In this document: positions 11,226 to 22,506 of the stretch, piece after piece
Position numbering within the stretch: the stretch's first letter is position 1
How the letters are laid out: every line of letters starts with the position of its first letter
DNA from: Turritopsis dohrnii
Taxonomy: Eukaryota > Cnidaria > Hydrozoa > Anthoathecata > Oceaniidae
Direction: 5' to 3'
Length of the DNA stretch: 64,000 bases
Assembly: GCA_027922465.2 (NCBI GenBank)
Contig: BQMF02000055.1
Span: 124,001 to 188,000, forward strand
Made by a program: the position numbers and the translations under genes
The notes under the pieces: generated by a model
The model's input: only the letters and a program-made list of their open reading frames with translations
The model's database searches: none
Told to the model about the DNA's origin: nothing

Positions 11226-12163
11226 ACAAGATGCCCTTGCAGGCATAAGGATTTCTGCAAAACCAGCTGAAGCATGAAACCCTAGAAATCTATGAAAGCA
11301 TCAATGATACATACTATAGATCCAAAAAATATTAAAGCTCCTCTTTTCTGTTGAGCAATTTGAACACTTTACACACAAACGTTAAAAAGATTTTATACTA
11401 CTTTTATGGTTATGGAGAGACGATTGCTTAATGAATGAAACTTTAAGTATCAAAATGAAAGTAGATTTTTCTTGAAAACAAACATATTATATACTGTAGA
11501 TCAAAAATAGATAAGACAAAAATACTTTTAAAAAGTGTGAATAGGGCTTAACTAAAAACAACATAAGCTGTTACATACAAAGAAAAGAAAGGTGCGAATC
11601 GTAACCATGGATACGCGATTTATATGACAGTTTTTTAAAAAAAGAATCTATGTATAAGAACGAAAGAAAAAAAACACAAACTTTTTCGAAAAAAATATAA
11701 GAAACAAATTAAAAAATGTATTTATGTTTTAAAGTAACTACATATCTACCTAAGCTAGCTACGAAGCATTTAAAAATTTTACCATTTAAAAGTTTAACTA
11801 TGAGCCACTTCGATGAATTTTTGTATTTCTCAAGTTTGCCTCAAAGCTTTGCTTGGTCAGCTAGAATTATCTAGGATAAGCTAGGATAGGCTAGGAAGCT
11901 AGGGTAAGATAGGATCAGCTAGAGGCTTGCTGACAAACCTCACACAGACCTCACTTTTACTCCTATGTACCCAGATATAAGCCTACAATTAAGCAAATGA
12001 GAAGATAAAAAAGCACTAAGAAGAAAGCTTACCAAAAGATAGAAGTTTCAAATACCGATGTTAGAAAAGAGAAAAAATGGCTTTACGCGTAGATGTAATG
12101 AATCCATGTAGGCGCACGCACGAAATTTCAAAAAACCGCTAGGTTTGGACAGCAGAAAAAAAA
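11226..12163 (-). mobile_element. Helentron/HINE-like unit 3
   Basis: Starts ACAAGATGCCCTTGCAGGCA. Collinear and almost identical with unit 2 but lacking the Harbinger-type MITE and the 3-fold end block. Ends with TTTGGACAGCAGAAA, directly before unit 4. Confidence 0.65.
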
Positions 12164-12167
12164 ACAA

Positions 12168-13442
12168 ACAAGATGCCCTACCGGGCAGAAGGATTTCTGC
12201 AAGCTTTGCTGCTGAAAATGCCACAAAAATGCAACACTAGCACACTAGTCCTGCAAAACTAAGACAGTCACATCATTCAGCTCGAGAAGCATCAGCATTA
12301 GATAAACAAAAATATTGATGCGACTGACAATGTTCGTCAAGAAAGTCAGCCTACCATAACATAAAAAAGGGGCTTTTCTTTATGCTATCGCGGAGATCAT
12401 TTATGAAGATCTGTTTTTTTGTACGAATAAGCTGAATGATTGTTACTGGATATTTGCCACCCACGTACTCCAAAAAAGTACATTGACACAATACGAAACT
12501 TTAATTTAACCACATTAAATATAACGAATCCTATAAAAAGATTGTGTATACTGGCGGTAACCAACATATCGTTTGGGCAGCACAAACTAATATATAAAGT
12601 TTCTATATTGATCTCCTCAGAATGAAAAATATAAATATCACAATAATAATTACTTAGAAATTAAAGCTCATATCTAATCTAAAAGTTAAAAAAAATACAA
12701 CATACGTAGGGAGAAAAGAGATAAGCTGATATAGCCAGAATACATCCAAAAATTGCGACTAAATATAGTATAAATAGCTGTATAAAGTGCATAATATGTT
12801 GGTGATGTTGGGGAGGAGCTGAAAGGAAGCTAAGCTGAGCTTTAAAAATCCAAAAGCTTCTAAAAATTGACTTCAAACATGCATACACATACAAAATACA
12901 CGAAGGTCTTTCATATTTAAAAAGCCTTGGAGCAAAAATAAAACAAGAAATACCTTTTCTTCCACACACCATGTATTGGCACTGTTTTCATATTTTAAAC
13001 TTCAAGAAAACTTCTTTCAAAAAACAGAATAACCACACTGTAATTTAATTTTGTGAACATGATAAGTTCCCAACAGTAATGCAATTCTTTATATAAAATT
13101 ATAAGCTGTATTAACTTCTTTTAAAGCCATATTTCCATCAAAGAAACTTTTAGCAAACTACACACGTTCTTTTGCTGCCATTTTTAAAACGTTTTGTGGA
13201 CGATCACATGGCATGGCGAAAATCAGCCAATAAACTATCGCTATTTAAGTGGAGGTGGCTAAATTAGCACCCTTTCGTAGAAATCGGGCATTATGCACCA
13301 ATGACAATTAAGACGGCTTTTTTATGAACCAATGAAATTTAAGAAACAAAAATGCGTAGGTTTGGACAGTAAGATGAAAAAAAAAAAAAAATCAGAAAAA
13401 CACGGACGATCGTAAAGTATTTCTTGCTTACGCAGAAATCCA
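12168..13442 (-). mobile_element. Helentron/HINE-like unit 4
   Basis: Begins ACAAGATGCCCTACCGGGCA (stem GCCC/GGGC, loop TACC) and AAGGATTTCTGC. Ends CACGGACGATCGTAAAGTAT then TTCTTGCTTACGCAGAAATC. Its right 250 bp is nearly identical to that of unit 5. Unconvincing short reading frames only. Confidence 0.7.
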
Positions 13443-13445
13443 AAA

Positions 13446-15219
13446 ACAAGATGCCCTATCGGGCAGAAGGATTTCTGCAAAATCGAAGAAGAAAATGAGC
13501 TTTTCTTTATGTCATTCTTTAGCTTTTCATAAAAAACTGTTTGTACAATCAAGCTGAATGATTATTACTGAAAAATATATAGCTGTCATTACAAAAAAGA
13601 CTATGACATTCTTGAAATTTAAGAAAAGTTTAATCCGCAATATATATTTATTAAATTTCTGATCATGTACTCCCCAAAAATCTGGAAAAAACATTATTGT
13701 CACTATGCAAAACTTGATTAACCAATAAACTTGATTATATCTGAATGACATAAAGTTCTTTATTTTGTTGGTACGAAACGATATTAAGGATTCAGTGATC
13801 AATTCAGATAAGACAATGAGTATGCATGTAAATCAATGTAAATGTTATGAATTTAATGTCTTGTCAATCTTCCTAACAGAATTCCTAATTCACAAGGACA
13901 AAAAGGAAAGCGTAGATTTTAATGATACTAAATACATCTATATATACATACAAAATCAACATACATAACTGAAAACAGAAATTTGTGCTTTAATTCGAGT
14001 AACAATATGTCATTGCCATCTTTTTAATTTAAAAACATGCATTATCTGAACTAAATTTCATGAAAAGATTATAAAAATTGATTCAGAAACTTAAAAAGCA
14101 ATAAAATTTTAATTACGTATACACGCCAGGGCATTATGAAAGCATAACTGACACAATACGAACCTTACATTAACTCCTAATAAACTTAATGAACAAAATA
14201 ACATCAAATTTATATGCTTTCAGATATCACTGTGATTACGTATGTACGGTCAATCTCCCTAATTATGAAAAGACTTCCCAAACACAAGAAGTAAACAAAG
14301 ATTAGGATTATGAAAAATATGACCTAAACTATAACTGAAAACAGAAATTTGCGTTAAAAGATGTCCAGTATTTAGAATTTACAGACAATCAAGGTAAGTT
14401 TCAATTTGCTATCGTAAATAGTAAGTCCCCATTCTTAACTCAGGACAATGATAATACAGCCAAGAACTATACAAGTATATATATAAGCTGAATAAACTAG
14501 GGAAACATCAAACATAAAATGAGATGCACAGGCAGAGGGTAGACAAGACATTCCTTGTATGTTGCTGGAGCTGAAGAGGAAACTAAGCTGAGCTGTATGT
14601 ATCCAGAGCTTAAAAAGCACTACAGCCCACGCATGAAACAAACGGTATTTTGTATCTAGAAAGGCTTAAAAGAATCCCAGACATTTTCCAAAAAATAAAA
14701 GTTGCACACACTGTTTTTACAAAACATTGAGAACTTGTTTTTAGAAAGGAATGAACGCAGTAGAATCATTGTAAGATAATTATAAATTTCTACCTTTTAC
14801 TTTTGGTTTTGAAAGTGTAAATCTTCTTTTAAATCTATTCAGTATTGATCAATCAATGTGGAAGTCTATGTGGGTTTCTTCGGTTTCTTCTGCCATTATG
14901 CAAACGGCGTGCAAACGTAAAGTCGAAAAATACCCGGATGATCACATGGCGGAAATCAAGCCAATAAACTGTCGCTATTGAAGTTAAGGTGGCTATATTA
15001 GCACCCTTTCGTACAAATCGGGCATTATGCACCAATCACGATTGAGACGGCTTTTTTATGAACCAATGAAATTTAAGAAACAAAAATGCGTAGGTTTGGA
15101 CAGTAAGATGAAAAAAAAAAGTCAGAAAAACACGGACGATCGTAAAGTATTTCTTGCTTACGCAGAAATCCAAAATCAAAGCCGGTTTTAATGTATTTCT
15201 TGCTTTCGCAGAAATCCAA
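13446..15219 (-). mobile_element. Helentron/HINE-like unit 5
   Basis: Begins ACAAGATGCCCTATCGGGCA; the hairpin is conserved while its loop changes relative to unit 4. Ends GCAGAAATCC at 15,171, then carries one extra copy of the GCCGGTTTTA...GCAGAAATCC end block to 15,219. Head-to-tail with unit 4, with only a few bases between them. Confidence 0.7.
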
Positions 15220-16110
15220 TTAGGTAATTAAAGTAATTAACTTTTTCACTCTATAAAACGGTTATCATCGCCTGTTTTATTAGCCGGTCTTTTTACAGCG
15301 ATACCTTTCTCTATGAGTTTTAAAAATCGGATTTTAAAAAAATATTTAGTCACCATTAGCTACTACATAAACGAATTATTTTCTTTAAGTGGAATAATCA
15401 ACTACCGCTGTTTCCTTTTCTTGTCATAATGTGAACAATCCATGTTAAAACTAACTTCTTAGTGTGTGTAGAACTCCTATTTACTAACCATTTCAACGGC
15501 ATTCAGACGTCTTTATTTACGCCCCAGTTACACCACCATCACTTGAATAGATCAAAGAGTAGTGATCTCGGTAATGATTATCCAGGTTTTTGTTACTTAG
15601 TCATAACAGTAAACTGTAGTAACTTATGAGCTTTAGTAGGCTTAACCCAAGATTTATGTCTAATTACTTGGTAGATTTAAAAGCTTTAGCAGTCATCTTA
15701 AAAGCTGGAATGATTCATACCTAGAGACTGTTATTTCCTAACTGATATAAAGTTTGCTTTTCCATCTAAGTGTACATAGGGTTTAGTTAAGGTATTGTGA
15801 TGCAAACGCATTCCTCTATAAAAGTTGAATATCGAAAAAAGAACATTGCATTCTCCTGTTTCCTTCAGAGAATCGTTTTGGTTGTGAAAAAGATGAAGGG
15901 TTTTCTGAGATTTAATTGAAAGATAGTTTTGATACAAAGAAGAAAAAAAAAGAAAATGTATTGAAAATTAGAAAAAGAAAATATATTTCTCTATTATTCA
16001 TAAAATCGTTTTCCACTTTTGATTAAAATGATGGGAAAAAAACAGCTGAAAAAAAGGATATACATATCGAGTAGCGTAAGAATTATTGAATTATTTTGAG
16101 ATGTTTAGCA
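15220..16110. other. Upstream region of the WFIKKN-like gene; nothing else seen
   Basis: AT-rich, with no recognised repeat or exon. It presumably holds the promoter and 5' UTR of the gene starting at 16,111, but no promoter motif is convincing. Confidence 0.4.
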
Positions 16111-19100
16111 ATGTTGACAAAACGGATCCAAGTAATGGTGACTTTGATACAAGTTGGTAAGTTACCGATTTTCGTTCGACTTTTTTTATGCGTTCTTTTT
16201 AAGATACGAGTAGGGCAATATACCCAAGAACTATGGAACATTAGGACTAAAATATTTATTCATTTATTTATGATGACTATTTGAACAGGATATCTGGATC
16301 GGTAAAATACAACGAAAGAAGTAGGTCCTGTCTAATACCTTCTGTGCAGCCGTTTCTCTAAAGTTGTTATTTCAGCCTTAAAACAAAAGAAACTTTCACC
16401 TTTCACCCAACACAAGCGTGGTCCAAGTATGTTAAGAATACGGACTATTCTATGTTGTTTATTCATTTGTTTTTACAACTTCGATTGTTACTTTCAAAAA
16501 GAAAATTAATTTCTCATTGAATAAAAAGCAGAGCCCCGACGAAAGATAGTGGTGATGAATCAAAGATTTAATAGCCATTCATTGAATAATCAGTGACAAA
16601 AGACAGCGCTGAAATTTGACACTCCAGGTGATATTACTAAGAAGCCATAAAACGTTATCTGAATTACGTTATTACGTTAAAATTTCAAAATGAAAGTAGG
16701 AGTAACCCAGTGGGCAAAATCGTCAAAAAGTCACTGCGATGAAGAGCATTTTTATTGAAATTGTGTATATATTTCTATAGAAATTCTCTCCTTCACAGAA
16801 GTTTTTTAACAAATAAGCTGGCTGGGAAATAACAAAAAGTGGTAAAGTAACGTTATCTTAAAAGGCATAACGTTATACAACTGTATAACGTTTTACGATT
16901 TGTCATCAAGATCCCCTGGACCGTCACAAATATCTATAAGTACTTTTCAAAGCATCGATAGCATCTAAAATCCATTAAAAAGCACTATTATGTTGTAATA
17001 TTCCTTTTAATCTTCTGCAGGAAGCTGACATAATAATAAGTAATTATAAGGCCATATCACAAACTGCTTTCTCAACTAAAATTTATTAACGCTATATTCA
17101 TAACATGACTCCTTAGCTACTTCATTTGCTTTTCCAGGTATCATTGTATCTAAGCCTGGTGTTTGCCCGTTTTTCCCATATTCGGGTGTACGACATCAAA
17201 GCTGTTATGAGAACAGTACCTGCACTATTGACAGTGAATGTGGACTGAACCAAAAATGTTGCGAGAATCCTTGCGGAAAAACAAGATGCTTTGAAGTTGA
17301 CTTGGATGGTACAGAATTCTTGGGTATGCTTCCTTTTATTGACAACAAATCGATGTATCCTAGCAACAGATATGGACTTTCCAGATAACATAGTTTTGGT
17401 CCCTTTTTTTGCCTAACATCCAGTGAACTAGACATTTTTAAACATGGGTTCTTGAATTCTTTTTGACCAGTTTTATTCATGCTCTTCCAAATGATATAAA
17501 ATTATTTAATAGAATTTTTGTACTATTTCTTACATTGAGACTTTTTCTTTATATAACTAATTGCGTCGCAGAACATTATCTTCCGGATAAAAAAAAGTTT
17601 TGTTTAAATTAGGCCACTCTCACGAATGACGTCATCTTTTACCCTTTTTTTTTTCCTAATTATCTGGGGAAATAGGCAATAAACGTAAAAGCAATGGAAT
17701 TTCTCGTTGAACTCCGAGGAATAATTCTGGCTTTTTTGGCTCATCAGTTACAAGTTATTATCAGTTACAAGTGGCAGTGGCTAATATGTTGATTGGTTTT
17801 GAATTCCCGGTGAACGATAATAGCATTTGATTCCAGGTTGAGAATTACTATGGAGACACTCACAAAAGATTTATATTTATATTTATATTATGTTTCATAT
17901 ATTCATATCATATGTTTGTTCTGTATTTAAAAATGGATTTTTTTCGTTTAGAGAAATGCCCTGTGATTGCAGATGACCCAAGTTGTCCAGCCGTTAAAAC
18001 CAAATTCTGCTATGCATCCAACTGCAAAAGGTAAACTTCAATATACCAGAGATATGTAAAAAAGAAAGATAAACAACTCACTGTTTCTCGTATAAGTGAT
18101 CCGTGTCCCTTTTTCTGGTGTGAGTATTGTTTCGCGCGAATATTTTAAACATATAATTAATTCTAATTGTTAAAATTCTAAATGTTCATTGGTTGAAAAT
18201 TAAAATTATACTAATAATCATTGCATAATTTTCATAATTTTTCCTAGTTGCGCATATTTCAATATTTCATAAAGCTTTCGTTCACCGAACATGCCGAACT
18301 ATAGACGAGTACATTAATTATGAAGAATATTTCATCTGTAAACACCGAATTTAAGGTCTAACTTTTCTCAAAATATTTCGTTTTAAAACGAATGCTGAAT
18401 AATCTTAACCAAATAAACTGATAAATAAAAGCATACCTTAAGTGTTATTAGCCAGACTTGCATCAGACTTCAGTACTTTTTTTGAAAAATTGATTTCAAT
18501 GAGAGTCACTTATTTTTACGAGAAAATTTACCAGTATATGACTTATTGGTTATTTCTTTTTCTAAAATGATAATCTTTTTTACAAACATTAAGAAAAATG
18601 AAGAGTATATGTGTGAGATTAAGATTCGCCTGTAAAATATCAAAATCTCTCAGGATATATTTATGAAAGACAAATCAACAACAACTTAAATGGTCGGTAA
18701 CACTCGTTATATATCTTAATCTTTCTAAAATTTAATTATTCTCAAAAAAAAGAGTCTGGATCTGGGGACACGGATGGCGTTGTATAGAAGCGCGAAACAA
18801 AAAGATTAACAATAAGCTGTCAATCAAGTTCAAACGAGTTGTTTATCTTTCTTTTTTTACATATCTCTGAATATACTAACATCAGGTTATGCTGAAGTTG
18901 ACGCTGGTTGACGGGGGTGGTAGGCGACACTACTAATGACGTCAACCTTCACAATTTTCAGAACCGTGACTTTTCTAATTAACCAAAAATTTCTTATGAA
19001 AAGTTTACACTGAAGGTGATCTGAAAGTGGTCAGCCGAGGGTTATCATTCGGGGGACAATTTACTGAGGAGCTAATTGTCCGGGGGCAATGCTACAAGAG

Positions 19101-22100
19101 AGAATTGTTCTGACACCTTTTGTAATACAATTTTCTTTTGATATACCTCATTGCATTTATGCTTTCTCCTGGTTTGTTCACCAAAGGCAGAATCATCACT
19201 ATACTTTCTTGGTGTTGTTCATATATTTGGCTTCAACACTTGATGTTTAGGTGTTGTATTCACGATAATCAGTGCAATCCAGCCAGAGCGCTATTGACAG
19301 ACAAGGACGTGTGTTACAAGGGTAAGCTACCCTCACTTGTAATCGATGTTCTAAAGCTTTGATAATAGTTCCGAGCGATGATTTAGTATTAGTAAAATAG
19401 CTGTGGTAGAACGTTGTTTCAAGCATATACCGTCATATACCGTCCTATACCGTCCTTGAAAAGGACGCTACAACAACAAGCTGTTTTGTGACAACCTTGA
19501 ACCCTGACTTGACCAGTACTTCTTTTATTTGGACTTATTACGATAGACCTGTTCATAAGATATATCATTGCATCTATCCCCTTATTTCTTAGTTTAATAG
19601 TTATACATGGAATTAACCTTACTCATAGAATATTGTCAAGCAGTTTTCGCATGGATATCATTTTCCCTTGATACAGTAAATATTCATATTACTATTCAGA
19701 ATAAAAGCGAAGCACTAGATGTTGCGGTGTAATTTATGAATGAAAAAGTCTACTGGAGCTGTCAACGAGCTCTGCTAATTACGTTTTCCATGATTTTGTC
19801 TTAGAGATTTGTAAAATTCACCAATGCAAACGGCAAGGAGAAGAATGTCACGTCCTAAAACGTACTTTAAAACCATACTGCAAATGTATCAAGAACTGCG
19901 ACTCCAAGTTAGATTATGTTTGTGCCACAGATGGTATACGTACGGAGACATTTTGGAATGAATGTTACATGAACAGGTCCGCCTGTTCGCAAGAAAGAAA
20001 CTTAAACATTTTGTATAGAAGTGAATGCAAAGAAGTAACCAAACCAGGTAGGAAAAACTAAATTAAGTAATCTTTAATATGATTAAATGCGCGTTTGAAT
20101 GTCATATAAATTAGTTCCTTATTCGTATTGTTTGTGATGACTTTTGACGTGTGACTCGACACTGAAATTACCAATGCATCTGAAGCTGATTCATTTGTTC
20201 GTGACAGTGTAATTAAGATGATCTACCAACCGCTTGTAAACTTCACTAGTTATTCCCTATGCATTCATTCTAGTTGAAAAAATCAACAAACCTATCGTCA
20301 TTGAAGTAAAGACAAACTACCCTCTTCATTCTTCCATCACTATCAACTGTCAAGGTGATCGTAAGACCGTCAAATTAAAATGGATACAATACAGAACAGA
20401 TGGCAGCACAGTGGATATACCTAAAACAATGTTGGGCAAGGAGAATATTTATTACATTGAAAACCGTAAAAGAAAGGTGCTGAGCTTGAAATTTGCAGCA
20501 ATTGGCCATGGTTCATATGGGATGTACGCCTGCAAGCAGTATTTCAATGGTAGCTGGTTGGAAGAAAAGATATTTATTGCAAAACCTGATGAATGTAAGG
20601 AAACAATTATTATAAATTCCATCTCAGCTTGGAGATGTTTTTATATGCAGTAACATCAATAAAAAAATGCATCAATATGTTCTGTCTTTCCATGTCCTGA
20701 AACGACTTGTTGCATATTTTAGCTTCTCTTGATTAATTAAAGAAACTGAGCAATTATAGCCTTTTTTCATTATAGTAACCTTCAACCGAGACTCGTGCAA
20801 GTTACCACGAGATCAGGGAACGTGCAATGGCAGATTTGCCAATTTCTATTATGACGCAGAAGAAAGACAATGTAAACAATTTTTCTTCAAAGGATGCCAT
20901 GGCAATGCCAACAATTTTCAAACACTGGAAGATTGCCAAGTGAGATGCGAAGGTGAAACAGTGTCTTTATTTGCCTTTTATAAGGATCAGTATTTCAAAA
21001 TGTTACTCAAAAGAAAAAACACATTTCTCAACATTCCGTCAAATCTTCGCAGTTTACCCGAACATGATTCGAACATGATTCGAACATGATTCAAACTTCC
21101 TCTAATTTGAATTTGAACGAATTTTAATTGTAATTGCAATTCGAAACTTCCATAAATCATGAGAGCGAAAGTAAAAGGTTCTTAAGTTCTGATGTTTGAA
21201 TTGCAGAGAGTAATTGTAAGTTCATTTCAAGAGAAAATTGTTGATTTAAATCCAAAAAGCACTTCAAGTATTTATAGGAAGTGAACCTTTGAAATGTTTC
21301 GTTATAGGAAAACTACCTACTAACCAGACGAAACTGGTGGATCATGGCAAGTTATGTGGAAACGAGCGTTGCCAGTTTTACTCAAAATGTGTTACAACAG
21401 GCAATACACCAAAATGTGTTTGCCCACAGTATTGCTCCTTCAAACCTGCTCACGTATGTGCATCGAATGGAAAGACGTACACCTCCTTATGTTTTATGCA
21501 AACAATAGCTTGTATTTGGAGAAAACCGCTGATAGCTTTGTATACAGGCAAATGTGGTGAGTTTTTTTGGCGTCTACCTGAATAGTTTGTATAGGCTAAA
21601 GTTTAGATTAAATTAACGCTTACAATATCCTTTGAGAGGCAATTTTGTAACTATCAATAATGCTACTCAAAGCTGTGAAGTGGTTCTAACATAAAAGTAT
21701 GTGTCTACATTAAATTTACCAAAAGTAAACAAAATAAAGAGGAAGACAGTGTAAAGTGATTTACAAAAAAGGAAGGAATCTAATTGAATCAATGCACTTT
21801 GTATGTAAATTATTTGATGCATCGTCTAGAAAATAACAGAAGGTTTTATGCCTGCCTTTCTACTTAGGATGATCTTTTCATTTGTGTATAGATGCGAAGT
21901 CAACTATCGGTGCTTACTCTAATAACAAAACATCGACAACATCTTTGTGCCACTACAAGAAGTGTCCTCCTTATGGAAAATGCAGCCTTCATCCATTCAC
22001 TGGCGAGCCGCAATGTTTTTGTGAAAATACATGCAGTTTTCAATTCAAACTCCTCTGTGCATCAAACATGAGACAGTATGTTAACGAGTGCTTCATGAGA

Positions 22101-22193
22101 ATTGACTCGTGTAAACAAAACCTAAAGCTAACCGTCAGGAATTATGGCTTATGTGCGCAGAATACCTTCTACAGACGATCAAAGTTAACATAG
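16111..22193 (+). CDS. Secreted WFIKKN-like protein: WAP, 8-Cys, Kazal-like, Ig, Kunitz, Kazal, Kazal
   Basis: Nine exons: 16111-16156, 17138-17323, 17952-18030, 19251-19321, 19805-20047, 20275-20594, 20776-20952, 21308-21556, 21892-22193; most introns are phase 1. Roughly 557 residues. N-terminus MLTKRIQVMVTLIQVG is a plausible signal peptide. WAP (about 22-66): CTIDSEC then KCCENPCGKTRC. A second eight-Cys module with a CC pair (about 78-127). Kazal/follistatin-like (129-205): CKCIKNCDSKLDYVCATDG. Ig (210-312): ITINCQ...KLKW...GMYACK. Kunitz (319-372): canonical spacing 8-15-7-12-3, with Asn after the second Cys (P1), so ordinary trypsin inhibition is unlikely. Two Kazal domains follow (CVCPQYCSFKPAHVCASNG; CFCENTCSFQFKLLCASN), stop 22191-22193. 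Vertebrate WFIKKN proteins bind GDF8/11-type TGF-beta ligands and end in Kunitz2-NTR, absent here. Exon 6 has a one-base phase conflict (see findings). Function inferred from domains only. Confidence 0.82.
16706..16826. mobile_element. CCCAG-palindrome MITE (intron 1 of the WFIKKN-like gene)
   Basis: CCCAGTGGGCAAAATCGTCA at the left, GGCTGGG at the right, core ATTTCTATAGAAATTC, total 121 bp. One of about a dozen copies in the window. Confidence 0.8.
18047..18869. mobile_element. Non-autonomous TIR element with 7-bp target duplication
   Basis: About 33-bp inverted repeats: left CAGAGATATGTAAAAAAGAA, and the right end reads the same on the other strand with one extra A in the run. They are bounded by AATATAC on both sides (18040-18046, 18870-18876). 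CAGAG termini recall hAT elements, though hAT duplications are normally 8 bp. No transposase frame in the 823 bp. It sits 16 bp after the donor of exon 3 of the WFIKKN-like gene. Confidence 0.82.
18893..19030 (+). mobile_element. Relic of the Harbinger-type MITE
   Basis: GGTTATGCTGAAGTTGACGC, GGTTGACGGGGG and AATTTCTTATGAAAA align in order with the left part of the MITE at 8514-8981. Both termini are lost. Confidence 0.6.
21058..21094. repeat. Short tandem repeat, about 12 bp x 3
   Basis: CGAACATGATT is repeated three times in the intron between the Kunitz exon and the next Kazal exon. Confidence 0.7.
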
Positions 22194-22506
22194 TATCAGT
22201 CAAAAAGCGACTTATTTACAGTACGAGTTACACGACGTCCATATAGGACATAGCAGCGGTATTTCAACTTTTCTGGAAAACAAATACTGCTGTGACAGCA
22301 TCAAAACTTCAATAATGCTTTTTATTAAGAAATCGGGCTATATGGAGCATTTGTAGCATGCTTTGTATAGCAAATGACTGCTTCAGTAAACTTTGACAAA
22401 ACGATCGATATCCGTTGCATTTTGATCGTAAGATTTATAGATGTATACAAGAAGATGATACATGTAATGCGTAACATGTATCATGCATAATTTTTTTTGT
22501 AAAGAG

